Origin: an uncultured Alphaproteobacteria bacterium
Lineage (GTDB): Bacteria > Pseudomonadota > Alphaproteobacteria > Rs-D84
Direction of reading: 5' to 3'
Length of the DNA: 59,931 nt
Assembly: GCA_904502095.1 (NCBI GenBank)
Contig: CAJGDG010000004.1
Span: 1-59,931, forward strand
The notes beneath the pieces were generated by a model that worked only from the letters and a program-made list of their open reading frames with translations, did not search any database and had not been told where the DNA came from. How positions within the stretch are numbered: position 1 is the stretch's first letter; every line of letters begins with the position of its first letter. Positions 49,597 to 58,997 of this stretch are shown piece after piece. Position numbers and translations under genes: made by a program.

Positions 49597-51759
49597 ATGG
49601 TATTTGGCTTATTCAAAAAAGATGCTAAATTAAACAATCCTGTCGCGGTTGAAATTCAGTATGGTGATGAAACGCTGCGTTTGGAAACAGGGCGCATGGC
49701 GAAACAGGCAAACGGTTCTGTTTTGGCGACAATGGGCGGCACAATGGTCTTGGCGACTGTATGTGCAGAAAAATCTGCTGTCGAAGGTCAAGATTTCTTT
49801 CCTTTGACTGTTGACTATCAAGAAAAATTCGCATCTGCTGGTCGTATTCCAGGCTCACGCGATCGTCGCGAAGGTCGTGCGTCCACAGCTGAAACTTTGA
49901 TTGCGCGTTTGATTGACCGTCCAATTCGTCCTTTGTTCCCAGAAACATTTAAGAACAAGGTTCAAATTATCGCTCAGGTTTTTTCTTATGACAAAAAGAA
50001 TCAGCCAGACATTTTGGCGATGATTGCGTCCAGTGCTGCGTTGGCGTTAAGTGGTGTTCCATTCCAGGGGCCAATTGGTGCAGCGCGTGTTGGTTATGCT
50101 GATGGTCAGTATTTGTTAAATCCATCGAAAAAGGCGACCGAAGAATCCGAAATGGATTTGGTTGTTGCTGCGACCAAAGATGGTGTGCTGATGGTTGAAT
50201 CTGAAATCGGCGAACTGGACGAAGCGACTGTATTGGGTGCTGTTAAATTTGGTTTTGATGCACAACAGACTGTTATTGCTGCGATTAACGAATTGGCAGA
50301 AAAAGCAGGTAAAGACCGTTGGGAAACGCCTGAAAAAACAGCTGAACAAATTATTATGGAAGAAAACTTTGAAAATTTTGCTGGCGAAATCGAAGCCGCA
50401 TTGCAAATCAAAGAAAAATTGACTCGTTTGGAAACATTGGCGTCAATTCATGCTGCGGCCAAGGCTCGCATCCCAGAATTGTTCCCAGAATCGACACGTG
50501 CAACTTCTACATTGGAATCATGGGCTGATGAAGTTATCGAAGGTTTAACTGCGCGTATTATGCGTGGTAATATCTTGGCGGGCAAACCGCGTATCGACGG
50601 TCGTGATAACAAAACAGTTCGTCCAATTGAAATTGAATTGGGTGTATTGCCACGCGCACACGGTTCTGCATTGTTTACACGCGGTGAAACACAGGCTTTG
50701 GTATCATTGACATTGGGTGGTGGTAAAGATGCGCTGCCAATCGAATCTTTGGATGGTGCCGAAGAACGCGACTTTATCTTGAACTATAATTTCCCAGGTT
50801 ATTCTGTTGGCGAATGCAAGGGGCTGAAATCCCCTGGTCGTCGTGAAATTGGTCACGGTAATTTAGCATGGCGTGCGGTTCATCCTATGGTGCCAAGTCG
50901 CAGCGAATTTGATTATGTAATTCGTATCGTATCTGACATTTTGGAATCAAACGGTTCTTCGTCAATGGCGACAACATGTGGCGCAACATTGGCTATGATG
51001 GACGGCGGTGTTCCAATGAAGCGTCCGGTTGCAGGTATTGCAATGGGTTTGATTAAAGAAGGCGATGATTACGCTATCCTGACAGACATTTTGGGCGACG
51101 AAGACCACTTGGGTGACATGGACTTTAAAGTGACTGGTACAGACCAAGGTGTCACAGCATTGCAGATGGATATTAAAATCACATCGATTACATTTGAAAT
51201 CATGGAACGCGCATTGGCCCAGGCAAAAGACGGCCGTATGCACATCTTGGGCAAAATTGAAAAGGCGATTAAAAAGCCACGTGCAAAATTGTCTGAATAT
51301 GCACCACAAACCTATACAATGAAAATTAATCCAGACAAGGTTCGTGAAGTAATTGGTAAGGGTGGCAGTGTTATCCAGGCATTGGTTCGTGAAACAAACA
51401 CAACTATTGATTTGTCTGATGATGGTACTGTTAAAATTATGGCGGTTTCCAAAGAAGATGCAGACAACGCAATCAATCGCATCAAAGATATTGTTGCTGA
51501 ACCAGAAGTTGGTCAGATTTACAAAGGTACAGTATCTGGGATGAAAGAATTTGGTTTGTTTGTAAAAATTATGAATGGTTTCGAAGCGATGGTTCATATT
51601 TCTGAAATCACAGGCGAAAGATTGGCAAAAATCGAAGACGCCAAGATAAAAGAAGGTGATACTGTTTATGTTCGTTTCTTGGGCGCTGACAAACGCGGCA
51701 AAACCCGTATGTCTATGGTTGGAATTGACCAGAAAACTGGCGCAGAAATCAAGAAATAA
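49597..51759 (+). CDS. pnp: Polyribonucleotide nucleotidyltransferase (PNPase)
   Basis: PNPase is the trimeric 3'-5' phosphorolytic exoribonuclease of the RNA degradosome. The 720-residue protein has the first RNase PH domain (FFPLTVDYQEKFASAGRIPG ... RLIDRPIRPLFP), a helical linker, the catalytic second RNase PH domain (LPRAHGSALFTRGETQALVS, EDHLGDMDFKVTGT), a KH domain (INPDKVREVIGKGGSVIQ) and an S1 domain (GQIYKGTVSGMKEFGLFVKI). The length is standard. It is separated from truB-rpsO by about 7 kb, whereas these usually sit together. Confidence 0.97.
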   Translation: MVFGLFKKDAKLNNPVAVEIQYGDETLRLETGRMAKQANGSVLATMGGTMVLATVCAEKSAVEGQDFFPLTVDYQEKFASAGRIPGSRDRREGRASTAETLIARLIDRPIRPLFPETFKNKVQIIAQVFSYDKKNQPDILAMIASSAALALSGVPFQGPIGAARVGYADGQYLLNPSKKATEESEMDLVVAATKDGVLMVESEIGELDEATVLGAVKFGFDAQQTVIAAINELAEKAGKDRWETPEKTAEQIIMEENFENFAGEIEAALQIKEKLTRLETLASIHAAAKARIPELFPESTRATSTLESWADEVIEGLTARIMRGNILAGKPRIDGRDNKTVRPIEIELGVLPRAHGSALFTRGETQALVSLTLGGGKDALPIESLDGAEERDFILNYNFPGYSVGECKGLKSPGRREIGHGNLAWRAVHPMVPSRSEFDYVIRIVSDILESNGSSSMATTCGATLAMMDGGVPMKRPVAGIAMGLIKEGDDYAILTDILGDEDHLGDMDFKVTGTDQGVTALQMDIKITSITFEIMERALAQAKDGRMHILGKIEKAIKKPRAKLSEYAPQTYTMKINPDKVREVIGKGGSVIQALVRETNTTIDLSDDGTVKIMAVSKEDADNAINRIKDIVAEPEVGQIYKGTVSGMKEFGLFVKIMNGFEAMVHISEITGERLAKIEDAKIKEGDTVYVRFLGADKRGKTRMSMVGIDQKTGAEIKK

Positions 51760-51770
51760 GGAATTTGTAA

Positions 51771-52127
51771 ATGACACCAGAACAGTTAAATTGGGACGAT
51801 AAACAATGGGCGGCACACCTGGGGTGTGCCATCCAAGACGTTCCAAAGTTCAAGAAAACATTGGAAAAAAACTTTTGGTTGGGCCTGTGGCAAGAACGCG
51901 AAACTGGTTTAAAATATGCAGAAATTCAGCGTCGTCACGATACACCATCTGGTTGCATCAGATATGTTCCATTTGTGACATCCAAGGCGTTTGATGTATC
52001 GTTGGAAGACCTGGTTGAATATACAAACAACAAATTTTTGCCGAATTTAGTTTTAAAACCAGCTACCGCAGAAATGTTGGGTGTTCCGCGCAAGATTTTA
52101 CAAATGTTGCATGTAAAGGAGAGATAA
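51771..52127 (+). CDS. Hypothetical protein, 118 aa
   Basis: I do not recognise this family. The 118-residue protein is rich in Trp and charged residues at the N-terminus (LNWDDKQWAAHLG, NFWLGLWQERETGLKYAEI), with a possible helix-turn-helix-like centre and a C-terminus LGVPRKILQMLHVKER. There is no signal peptide or membrane helix. It lies 11 bases after pnp (AAGGAA ribosome-binding site) and one base before the ybaB start, so it is in an operon with them, pointing to nucleic-acid metabolism (inference). Confidence 0.75.
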   Translation: MTPEQLNWDDKQWAAHLGCAIQDVPKFKKTLEKNFWLGLWQERETGLKYAEIQRRHDTPSGCIRYVPFVTSKAFDVSLEDLVEYTNNKFLPNLVLKPATAEMLGVPRKILQMLHVKER

Positions 52128-52128
52128 T

Positions 52129-52428
52129 ATGGATATGGAAGCTTTGATGGCTCAGGCGGCAGAGTTGCAAAACAAAGTCGCAGCTGCCCAGGAAAAGTTA
52201 GCGCAAACAACCGTCAAAGGTATTGCAGAAAACGGTGCGTGTATTGTTGATATGACCGGTAAATATGACCTGTTAAATATAACAATTAATCCGTCTGTTT
52301 TGTCTGCTGGGGCTGATGCGGTTGCATCTATTGTTATGGCGGCTATTCAAGACGCAAAATCCAAGGCAGATGTCTTGATTGATAAGGTTATGGGTGAGGC
52401 TACGGCCGGCGTCCCAATGCCACAGTAA
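52129..52428 (+). CDS. YbaB/EbfC family nucleoid-associated protein
   Basis: YbaB-family proteins are small dimeric DNA-binding, nucleoid-associated proteins. The 99 residues include the family's N-terminal helix (ALMAQAAELQNKVAAAQEKLAQ) and core (CIVDMTGKYDLLNITINPSVL ... VASIVMAAIQDAKSKADVLIDKVM). An AAGGAGAG ribosome-binding site overlaps the previous stop region. The usual dnaX and recR neighbours are absent. Confidence 0.9.
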   Translation: MDMEALMAQAAELQNKVAAAQEKLAQTTVKGIAENGACIVDMTGKYDLLNITINPSVLSAGADAVASIVMAAIQDAKSKADVLIDKVMGEATAGVPMPQ

Positions 52429-52433
52429 AAAAA

Positions 52434-52460
52434 CAAAATCCCACTGATGTGGGATTTTTT
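52434..52460 (+). terminator. Terminator after ybaB
   Basis: AAAATCCCAC / GTGGGATTTT with a TGAT loop and a T run. Confidence 0.9.
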
Positions 52461-52464
52461 AATG

Positions 52465-52493
52465 TTGAAAAATATTTTATAAGATTTTATTCT
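52465..52493 (+). promoter_or_regulatory. Probable promoter of the ptb-like gene
   Basis: TTGAAA, 17 bases, TATTCT; the ribosome-binding site AGAGGAA lies 16 bases further on. Confidence 0.55.
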
Positions 52494-52520
52494 TGTTCCC
52501 ATTAATAAAAGAGGAATGTT

Positions 52521-53414
52521 TTGTCACAAGAATTTAATGAATTATTATTGTCAATGCGACCCGAAAAAACGCGAACAATTGCTGTTGCAAATGCAACGGA
52601 CGCTGCTGTGTTAAAGTCGGTTGTTATGGCAAACGAAATGGGCTTTGCGCGCGCGATATTATGTGGTGATGCATTGCAAATACAGACTGTCGCATTGTCA
52701 GCAGGTCTTGACATTTCTGGTTTTGAAATTATTCATTGTGATGATGAAATTTTAGCGGCAAAAACCGCTGTGTCGTTGGTTCGCGATGGTCGCGCAGATA
52801 TTGTTATGAAGGGAATGATTCATACGGCAGATTTATTGCGTGCGGTACTAAATCGTGACAATGGCATTCGTGGTGATGGCGTGTTATCACATGTTGCAGT
52901 TTTATATTCGCCATCACGGAACAGGACTTTGTTTTTAACGGATATGGCAATGGTTATGTACCCTGATTTAAGCGCCAAGGTTCAATTGATTAAAAATGCG
53001 GTGTCATTGGCGTGTCATATGGGTGTACAAAAACCATTGGTTGTGCCACTGTGCGCAGTCGAAACATTGAATCCAGCGATGCGGGCAACAGTTGATGCAG
53101 ATGCACTGCAAAAAATGAACGAAAATGGTGAAATATCAGATTGTATTGTGTCTGGCCCAATGGCGCTTGATATCGCTGTGTCAAAGGATGCCGCCCGTGC
53201 CAAAGGCATAACAGGGCCAATTCAGGGTGATGCAGATATATTGTTGTTTGACAATATTGAAACAGGAAACAGCGTTGTAAAGTCTATGGTATTGTTTGGC
53301 GATTGGATTTTTGGCGGTGTAATTATTGGTGCGCGTGCACCTGTTATTGTTAATTCTCGCTCTGACAACGAAGTGTCAAAATTGTTTTCAATAGCATGTG
53401 CGTGCAAAATGTAA
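52521..53414 (+). CDS. Phosphate acetyl/butyryltransferase family protein
   Basis: The 297-residue protein belongs to the Pta/Ptb family that transfers acyl groups between CoA and phosphate. Motifs are IVMKGMIHTADLLRAVLN, LFLTDMAMVMYPDL, and the C-terminal GPMALDIAVSKDAARAKGI with NIETGNSVVKSMV, nearest to phosphate butyryltransferase. The start is TTG at 52521, well spaced from AGAGGAA. No ATG fits. There is no butyrate or acetate kinase beside it, so the pathway direction is unclear. Its stop is followed by a strong terminator. Confidence 0.85.
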   Translation: MSQEFNELLLSMRPEKTRTIAVANATDAAVLKSVVMANEMGFARAILCGDALQIQTVALSAGLDISGFEIIHCDDEILAAKTAVSLVRDGRADIVMKGMIHTADLLRAVLNRDNGIRGDGVLSHVAVLYSPSRNRTLFLTDMAMVMYPDLSAKVQLIKNAVSLACHMGVQKPLVVPLCAVETLNPAMRATVDADALQKMNENGEISDCIVSGPMALDIAVSKDAARAKGITGPIQGDADILLFDNIETGNSVVKSMVLFGDWIFGGVIIGARAPVIVNSRSDNEVSKLFSIACACKM

Positions 53415-53420
53415 AAAAAC

Positions 53421-53453
53421 AAGAAAAAATCCATATTTTTTGGATTTTTTTCT
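53421..53453 (+). terminator. Terminator after the ptb-like gene
   Basis: A 13-bp stem, AAGAAAAAATCCA / TGGATTTTTTCTT, with a TATTTTT loop. Confidence 0.8.
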
Positions 53454-53511
53454 TGCTTTTCTGCGGTCTATGCCCCACAATCTTTTCGCATTTTAATTCA
53501 AAGGAGAAGCC

Positions 53512-56172
53512 ATGAGTAATAAATGGGTATATACTTTCGGTAATGGCCAAGCCGAAGGTCAGGCAGATATGAAAAATCTGTTGGGTGGCAAAGGTGCAAA
53601 TTTGGCTGAAATGAACTTGGTTGGGCTGCCGGTTCCTGCGGGTTTTACAGTCACAACTGATGTTTGTGTACACTACTATGAAAACAATCAAACATATCCT
53701 GCTGATTTAATGGATCAAGTGCGTGCTGGTATTGCGCATGTTGAATCAATCATGGGGAAAAAGTTTGCAGACTTGGAAAATCCATTGTTGGTATCTGTAC
53801 GCAGTGGTGCACGCGTATCTATGCCAGGTATGATGGACACAGTTTTGAATTTGGGTTTGAACGACGAAACAGTAAAAGCATTGGCAAAAATTTCTGGCAA
53901 TGAAAGATTTGCATACGATTCATATCGTCGTTTTATCATGATGTTCAGCGAAGTTGTTATGGGTGCAGATATTGATTTGTTCGAACATACACTGGAACGC
54001 ATGAAGGAAGAAAAAGGCTATAAGCTGGACACAGAATTAACCGCAGATGATTTGAAAGATTTGGTTGAAAAGTTCAAAGAAATCGGTGTTAAAATCGGTA
54101 AAGTCTTCCCACAAGATCCATGGGAACAGCTGAAATTAGGTATTGGTGCGGTGTTTGGCTCTTGGATGAGCAAAAAAGCCATCACATATCGTAAATTGAA
54201 TAATATCCCAGCAGATTGGGGTACCGCAGTAAATGTTCAGGCGATGGTTTTTGGTAATTCTGGCGACGACAGCGCAACTGGCGTATGCTTCAGCCGTGAT
54301 CCTGCAACTGGCGAAAATAAATACTATGGCGAATATTTGATTAATGCACAAGGCGAAGACGTTGTGGCTGGTATTCGTACACCACAGCCAATGAGCAAGG
54401 ATGATTCAGGCCGTTTGTCTTTGGAAGAAGCGATGCCATCTGTATATCAAGAATTGTGTGATGTTCGTGAAAAATTGGAAAAGCACTACAAAGATATGCA
54501 GGATATGGAATTTACAATCGAACATGGCAAATTGTGGATGTTGCAGTGCCGTAATGGTAAGCGCACAGCAGCAGCAGCGGTTCGCATGGCGGTTGAAATG
54601 GTCGAAGAAGGCCTGTTGACCAAAGAAGAAGCAATCTTGCGCGTTGGTGCAGAACAATTAGACCATTTATTGCATCCAATGTTGGATCCAAAAGCAGAAA
54701 AGAAAGTTATCGCAACAGGACTTCCTGCGTCCCCAGGTGCTGCGGTTGGTCAGGCTGTGTTTAATGCCGAAGATGCAGAAAAATGGGCGTCCGAAGGCAA
54801 AAAGGTTATGTTGATTCGTATCGAAACATCGCCAGAAGACATTGCTGGTATGAACGCTGCCCAGGGTGTTATTACTGCACGTGGTGGTATGACATCACAC
54901 GCGGCGGTGGTTGCACGCGGTATGGGAACACCATGCGTATCTGGTTCTGCAGATATTAAAATTGACTATGAATCAAAAACATTGAAAACAACAGATGGCA
55001 CAGTTATCCGCGAAGGTGATTGGGTGTCTATTGACGGTGCCAAAGGTCAGATTATCGCAGGTCAAATTCCAACAGTATCTGTTGAATTAACTGGTAATTT
55101 CGGCACTTTGATGAAATGGGTTGATGAAATCAAATCATTGACAGTCAAAGCAAACGCAGAAACACCAAAAGATGCTAAACAGGCTCGTGATTTTGGTGCC
55201 GAAGGTATTGGTTTGGCTCGTACAGAACATATGTTCTTTGACCCAAGCCGTATTCAGGATATGCGTGAAATGATTTTGGCCGAAGACGAAGAAGGTCGTC
55301 GTGCGGCGTTGGCAAAATTGCTGCCATATCAAAAGGCTGACTTCGTTGAATTGTTCAAGATTATGGATGGTCTGCCAGTCACAATTCGTTTGATTGACCC
55401 ACCATTACATGAATTCTTGCCACACACAGACGCTGAAATCGAAGAATTGGCGAAACATATTGGCAAATCTGTTGAATTCATCAAACAGCGCGCAGAACAA
55501 TTGCACGAACAGAATCCAATGTTGGGACATCGTGGTTGCCGCTTGGCGATTACATATCCTGAAATTTGCGAAATGCAAACACGTGCTATCTTGTCTGCTG
55601 CATTGGAATGCAAAGCAAATGGCATCAAAGTATTGCCAGAAATCGAAGTTCCATTGGTTGGTTCCAAGAAGGAAGTTGATATCGTCAAGGCCGTAATTGA
55701 TGCGACAGCACAATCATTGTTTGCAGAAAAAGGCGAAAGCGTCGAATATTCTGTTGGATCTATGATTGAATTGCCACGCGCAGCAGTATTGGCAAATGAA
55801 ATTGCAGAAAGTTGTGAATTCTTTGAATTCGGCACAAACGACTTGACTCAGACAACATTGGGTATGTCGCGTGACGACACTGCAAAAATCTTGGACGAAT
55901 ATCGTGCACGCGGCGTATATGTTGCAGACCCATTTGCATCTGTTGATCAGTTGGGCGTTGGTCTGTTGATTAAAGACGCGGTTAAAAAAGCACGCGACAC
56001 CAAGGGCGAACATATCCACTTGGGTGTTTGCGGCGAACACGGTGGTGACCCAGAATCGATTTCCTTCTTCCATCAAGTAGGATTTAATTCTGTATCTTGT
56101 TCACCGTTCCGCGTGCCAATTGCACGTTTGGCAGCAGCGCAGGCTGCAGTTAAGTTCCCAAGAAAGAACTAA
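53512..56172 (+). CDS. ppdK: Pyruvate, phosphate dikinase
   Basis: PPDK interconverts pyruvate, ATP and phosphate with phosphoenolpyruvate, AMP and PPi, and can drive PPi-linked glycolysis or gluconeogenesis. The 886-residue protein has the N-terminal ATP-grasp domain (GGKGANLAEMNLVGLPVPAGF), the phosphohistidine H463 in GGMTSHAAVVARGMG, and the C-terminal PEP barrel (GLARTEHMFF, MLGHRGCRL, FGTNDLTQTTLG) with catalytic C840 in GVCGEHGGDP. The length is standard. An AAAGGAGA ribosome-binding site precedes the ATG. The gene is monocistronic. Confidence 0.97.
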   Translation: MSNKWVYTFGNGQAEGQADMKNLLGGKGANLAEMNLVGLPVPAGFTVTTDVCVHYYENNQTYPADLMDQVRAGIAHVESIMGKKFADLENPLLVSVRSGARVSMPGMMDTVLNLGLNDETVKALAKISGNERFAYDSYRRFIMMFSEVVMGADIDLFEHTLERMKEEKGYKLDTELTADDLKDLVEKFKEIGVKIGKVFPQDPWEQLKLGIGAVFGSWMSKKAITYRKLNNIPADWGTAVNVQAMVFGNSGDDSATGVCFSRDPATGENKYYGEYLINAQGEDVVAGIRTPQPMSKDDSGRLSLEEAMPSVYQELCDVREKLEKHYKDMQDMEFTIEHGKLWMLQCRNGKRTAAAAVRMAVEMVEEGLLTKEEAILRVGAEQLDHLLHPMLDPKAEKKVIATGLPASPGAAVGQAVFNAEDAEKWASEGKKVMLIRIETSPEDIAGMNAAQGVITARGGMTSHAAVVARGMGTPCVSGSADIKIDYESKTLKTTDGTVIREGDWVSIDGAKGQIIAGQIPTVSVELTGNFGTLMKWVDEIKSLTVKANAETPKDAKQARDFGAEGIGLARTEHMFFDPSRIQDMREMILAEDEEGRRAALAKLLPYQKADFVELFKIMDGLPVTIRLIDPPLHEFLPHTDAEIEELAKHIGKSVEFIKQRAEQLHEQNPMLGHRGCRLAITYPEICEMQTRAILSAALECKANGIKVLPEIEVPLVGSKKEVDIVKAVIDATAQSLFAEKGESVEYSVGSMIELPRAAVLANEIAESCEFFEFGTNDLTQTTLGMSRDDTAKILDEYRARGVYVADPFASVDQLGVGLLIKDAVKKARDTKGEHIHLGVCGEHGGDPESISFFHQVGFNSVSCSPFRVPIARLAAAQAAVKFPRKN

Positions 56173-56179
56173 ACAAAAT

Positions 56180-56204
56180 AAATCCCCCATTTGGGGGATT
56201 TTTA
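56180..56204 (+). terminator. Terminator after ppdK
   Basis: AATCCCCC / GGGGGATT with an ATTT loop and a T run. Confidence 0.9.
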
Positions 56205-56205
56205 A

Positions 56206-56234
56206 TTGAAAATATGAATTTATTTTTGTATCTT
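56206..56234 (+). promoter_or_regulatory. Probable promoter of xseB-mutS
   Basis: TTGAAA, 17 bases, TATCTT; a GAAGGGGA ribosome-binding site precedes xseB. Confidence 0.5.
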
Positions 56235-56260
56235 AAAATCACTAATCGAAGGGGAATTTT

Positions 56261-56455
56261 ATGGAAGATACAAAGTTAAGTTTTGAAGAAGCATATAATC
56301 AATTAATGGAATTGGTAAAAAAAATGGAATCGGGTCAATTGCCATTGGCGGATTCTGTGGCAGCATACGAACAAGGTATTAAATTAAAGGCTTATTGTGA
56401 ACAGTTATTAAAAGAAGCCGAATTGAAAATTGAAACTTTGAAAGTAAGTGCATAA
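56261..56455 (+). CDS. xseB: Exodeoxyribonuclease VII small subunit
   Basis: XseB binds the XseA catalytic subunit of the single-strand-specific ExoVII. The 64-residue helical protein shows the family pattern LSFEEAYNQLMELVKKMESG and LPLADSVAAYEQGIKL followed by LLKEAELKIETL. xseA is not adjacent. It lies 24 bases before mutS. Confidence 0.92.
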   Translation: MEDTKLSFEEAYNQLMELVKKMESGQLPLADSVAAYEQGIKLKAYCEQLLKEAELKIETLKVSA

Positions 56456-56479
56456 TTGTTTTAACAAACGGATTTTGTC

Positions 56480-58993
56480 GTGGCAGAAAAAAGTAAATTA
56501 ACCCCCGTTATGCAACAGTATGTTGATATGAAAGCGGAAAACCCAGATGCGTTGTTAATGTTTCGTCTGGGGGATTTTTATGAATCATTTTTCGAAGATG
56601 CGAAAATAATCAGTTCTGCGTTGGGGTTGGTTTTGACTGCGCGTGGTACGGATGGCGACGGGAATAATATTCCTATGTGTGGCATTCCGTGGCATGCGGC
56701 CGATAACTATTTTGGTCGCCTTGTTCGTGGCGGGCATAAAGTTGCGCTGGTTGAACAGATGGAAACCCCTGCCCAGGCCAAAGAACGTGGGCATAAATAT
56801 ATCGACCGTCAGGTTGTGCGTGTTTTGACGCCCGGCACATTAACAGATGAAAATTTATTGACGCCAAAAAATTCTAATTTCTTGGTTGCTGTTTTGCCGT
56901 GTGGTGGTCGCCAATACGATATTGCGGGTTGTGATATATCAACAGGCGAATTTTTTGTTGGCAAAACATCTGATGTGTTCGATGATATGGTACGCATTAA
57001 TCCTGCGGAAATAATTTTCCCGTTTGGCAGTGCCGAAGAAAAATCGATATTAAAATTGCGTGACAGTTTTAAAACAACACCTGTGTATGAAAAATTGTAT
57101 CATCGCAGCGATATTGACATGGTTGTATCGCGTGTGTTTGGGACTGCTGTAAATGCAGATGTGGCTGCGACTAATACGGACAGTGCGATTTGTTTGTTGG
57201 CTGGATATTTATTTAACACACAGCGCGGGGCATCAATAACTTTTCGTGCGCCGTATACATTTAAATCAGGGCGTCAGTTGTTGATTGATTCGTCGACTTG
57301 GAAAAGTCTGGAAATAGATGCACCATTAAACGACGGCGGTGTATGTTTGATTGATGTTTTGGACGAAACTAAAACTGCTGCTGGTGCGCGAAAGTTGCGT
57401 GCGTATTTGCGCAGTTTGTCAGGTGATATAAATGAAATTTTAATGCGTCAACAGCACATATCGCATTTTATGCTTAATCCAGATATCAAGGCATCTGTTG
57501 AAAACATTTTAACATCTGTTCCGGATGTTGGTCGTGCGCTGTCGCGTTTGTTGTCGGGTCGTGGCACGCCGCGTGATATGCGTCATGTTTCTGAATTCTT
57601 GACTGTTTTGCCGCGTGCACAAATGATTGCATCGCGTTTGGATGCAGGTTTTGCATCGCGATTTGAACAGATAAAAATTCACAGTGATTTAACGGTTGAT
57701 TTATCGCGTGCATTGGCAGATGAATTGCCAACCTTTTTCCGTGATGGTAATGTTATTCGCGATGGGTTTAATTTATCGCTGGATAAAATGCGTGATTTGT
57801 CGCGTGGTGCGCGCGAAACAATTGCAGCATTACAGGCAGAATATATTTCTGATACGGGTATTAATACATTAAAGATAAAATATAATAATATTCTGGGATA
57901 TTTTATAGAAGTACCTGCCGCGCGTGCAGATGTTTTGATGGCGCCTGATTCTGGATTTATACATCGTCAAACTATGGCGGGTAATTTGCGTTTTACTACA
58001 TCTCGATTGATCGATTTAGATAACGAAGTGCGCAGTGCTGCAGAAAAAGCCGCAGGTATAGAATCTGAAATAATAAATTCGTTTATTGAATCTGTTCGTG
58101 AAATCGCAGATGATTTGTTGTCTGCGTCGGATTTGTTGGCTGACGCTGATGTCTGGTGCGCGTTAACAACGGTTGCAGATAAATATTCATGGGTTCGCCC
58201 AACGATTACAGACGATTGTGCGTTTGATATTGTTGGTGGTCGCCATCCTGTGATTGAGTCTGTATTGCGTCGTGTTGGCGATAACTTTGTTAAAAACGAT
58301 TGTAATTTGAACACAAATGCAATTGCGTTGTTGACAGGGCCGAATATGGCGGGTAAATCGACTTATTTGCGTCAAAATGCGATTATTGTTGCGTTGGCGC
58401 ATCTGGGGTCTTTTGTTCCTGCTGAATCTGCGCGTATTGGTATCTGCGACCAGTTGTTCAGTCGCGTTGGGGCGTCTGATAATCTGGCGGCAGGTCAATC
58501 GACATTTATGGTCGAAATGGCAGAAACTGCAAATATTTTAAACCGTGCAACAAATCGTTCTTTTATCATATTTGATGAAATAGGGCGCGGAACCGCGACT
58601 TATGACGGTATGGCGATTGCCCAGGCGGTATTAGAATTCCTGAACGAATTACAGCCTCGAACATTGTTTGCAACCCATTATCACGAATTAACGGCATTGG
58701 TTTTAAATGGCTGTTTGAATAATGTTTCATGTCTGACGATTGATGTCCGTGAACATAATAACGAAATTATATTTATGCATAAAATTGTATCTGGTATTGC
58801 AAATCGGTCGTACGGTATTCAGGTTGCAAAAATGGCTGGTATGCCTGCGTCTGTTGTGTCGCGTGCAGAATGTGTGTTGGCAGCGTTGGAAAACAATGAA
58901 ATGTCTGTTCCGACACAGCCAGCAAGGGTTAGCGCGCGCAAAAAGAACACTGTTTGCGATGACACGCCACCACAGTTAAATTTATTTGGTTAA
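56480..58993 (+). CDS. mutS: DNA mismatch repair protein MutS
   Basis: MutS recognises mismatches and starts repair. The 837-residue protein starts at GTG 56480 (MAEKSKLTPVMQQY). The mismatch-reading Phe-X-Glu is F33-Y-E35 in GDFYESFF. Connector, lever and clamp domains follow (NTQRGASITF ... YIEVPAARADVLMAP-like FIEVPAA), then the ATPase with Walker A GPNMAGKST (620-628), Walker B FIIFDEIGRGTATYDG and FATHYHEL. The C-terminus ends in a short beta-clamp-like QLNLFG. Its stop lies four bases before the truB ATG. Confidence 0.97.
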   Translation: MAEKSKLTPVMQQYVDMKAENPDALLMFRLGDFYESFFEDAKIISSALGLVLTARGTDGDGNNIPMCGIPWHAADNYFGRLVRGGHKVALVEQMETPAQAKERGHKYIDRQVVRVLTPGTLTDENLLTPKNSNFLVAVLPCGGRQYDIAGCDISTGEFFVGKTSDVFDDMVRINPAEIIFPFGSAEEKSILKLRDSFKTTPVYEKLYHRSDIDMVVSRVFGTAVNADVAATNTDSAICLLAGYLFNTQRGASITFRAPYTFKSGRQLLIDSSTWKSLEIDAPLNDGGVCLIDVLDETKTAAGARKLRAYLRSLSGDINEILMRQQHISHFMLNPDIKASVENILTSVPDVGRALSRLLSGRGTPRDMRHVSEFLTVLPRAQMIASRLDAGFASRFEQIKIHSDLTVDLSRALADELPTFFRDGNVIRDGFNLSLDKMRDLSRGARETIAALQAEYISDTGINTLKIKYNNILGYFIEVPAARADVLMAPDSGFIHRQTMAGNLRFTTSRLIDLDNEVRSAAEKAAGIESEIINSFIESVREIADDLLSASDLLADADVWCALTTVADKYSWVRPTITDDCAFDIVGGRHPVIESVLRRVGDNFVKNDCNLNTNAIALLTGPNMAGKSTYLRQNAIIVALAHLGSFVPAESARIGICDQLFSRVGASDNLAAGQSTFMVEMAETANILNRATNRSFIIFDEIGRGTATYDGMAIAQAVLEFLNELQPRTLFATHYHELTALVLNGCLNNVSCLTIDVREHNNEIIFMHKIVSGIANRSYGIQVAKMAGMPASVVSRAECVLAALENNEMSVPTQPARVSARKKNTVCDDTPPQLNLFG

Positions 58994-58997
58994 GACA

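Noticed and set aside
50962..51846. Long 294-codon open frame antisense to pnp
   Set aside because: Composition is Phe/Cys/Asn/His-rich, no ribosome-binding site, and it mirrors the strongly biased codons of pnp.
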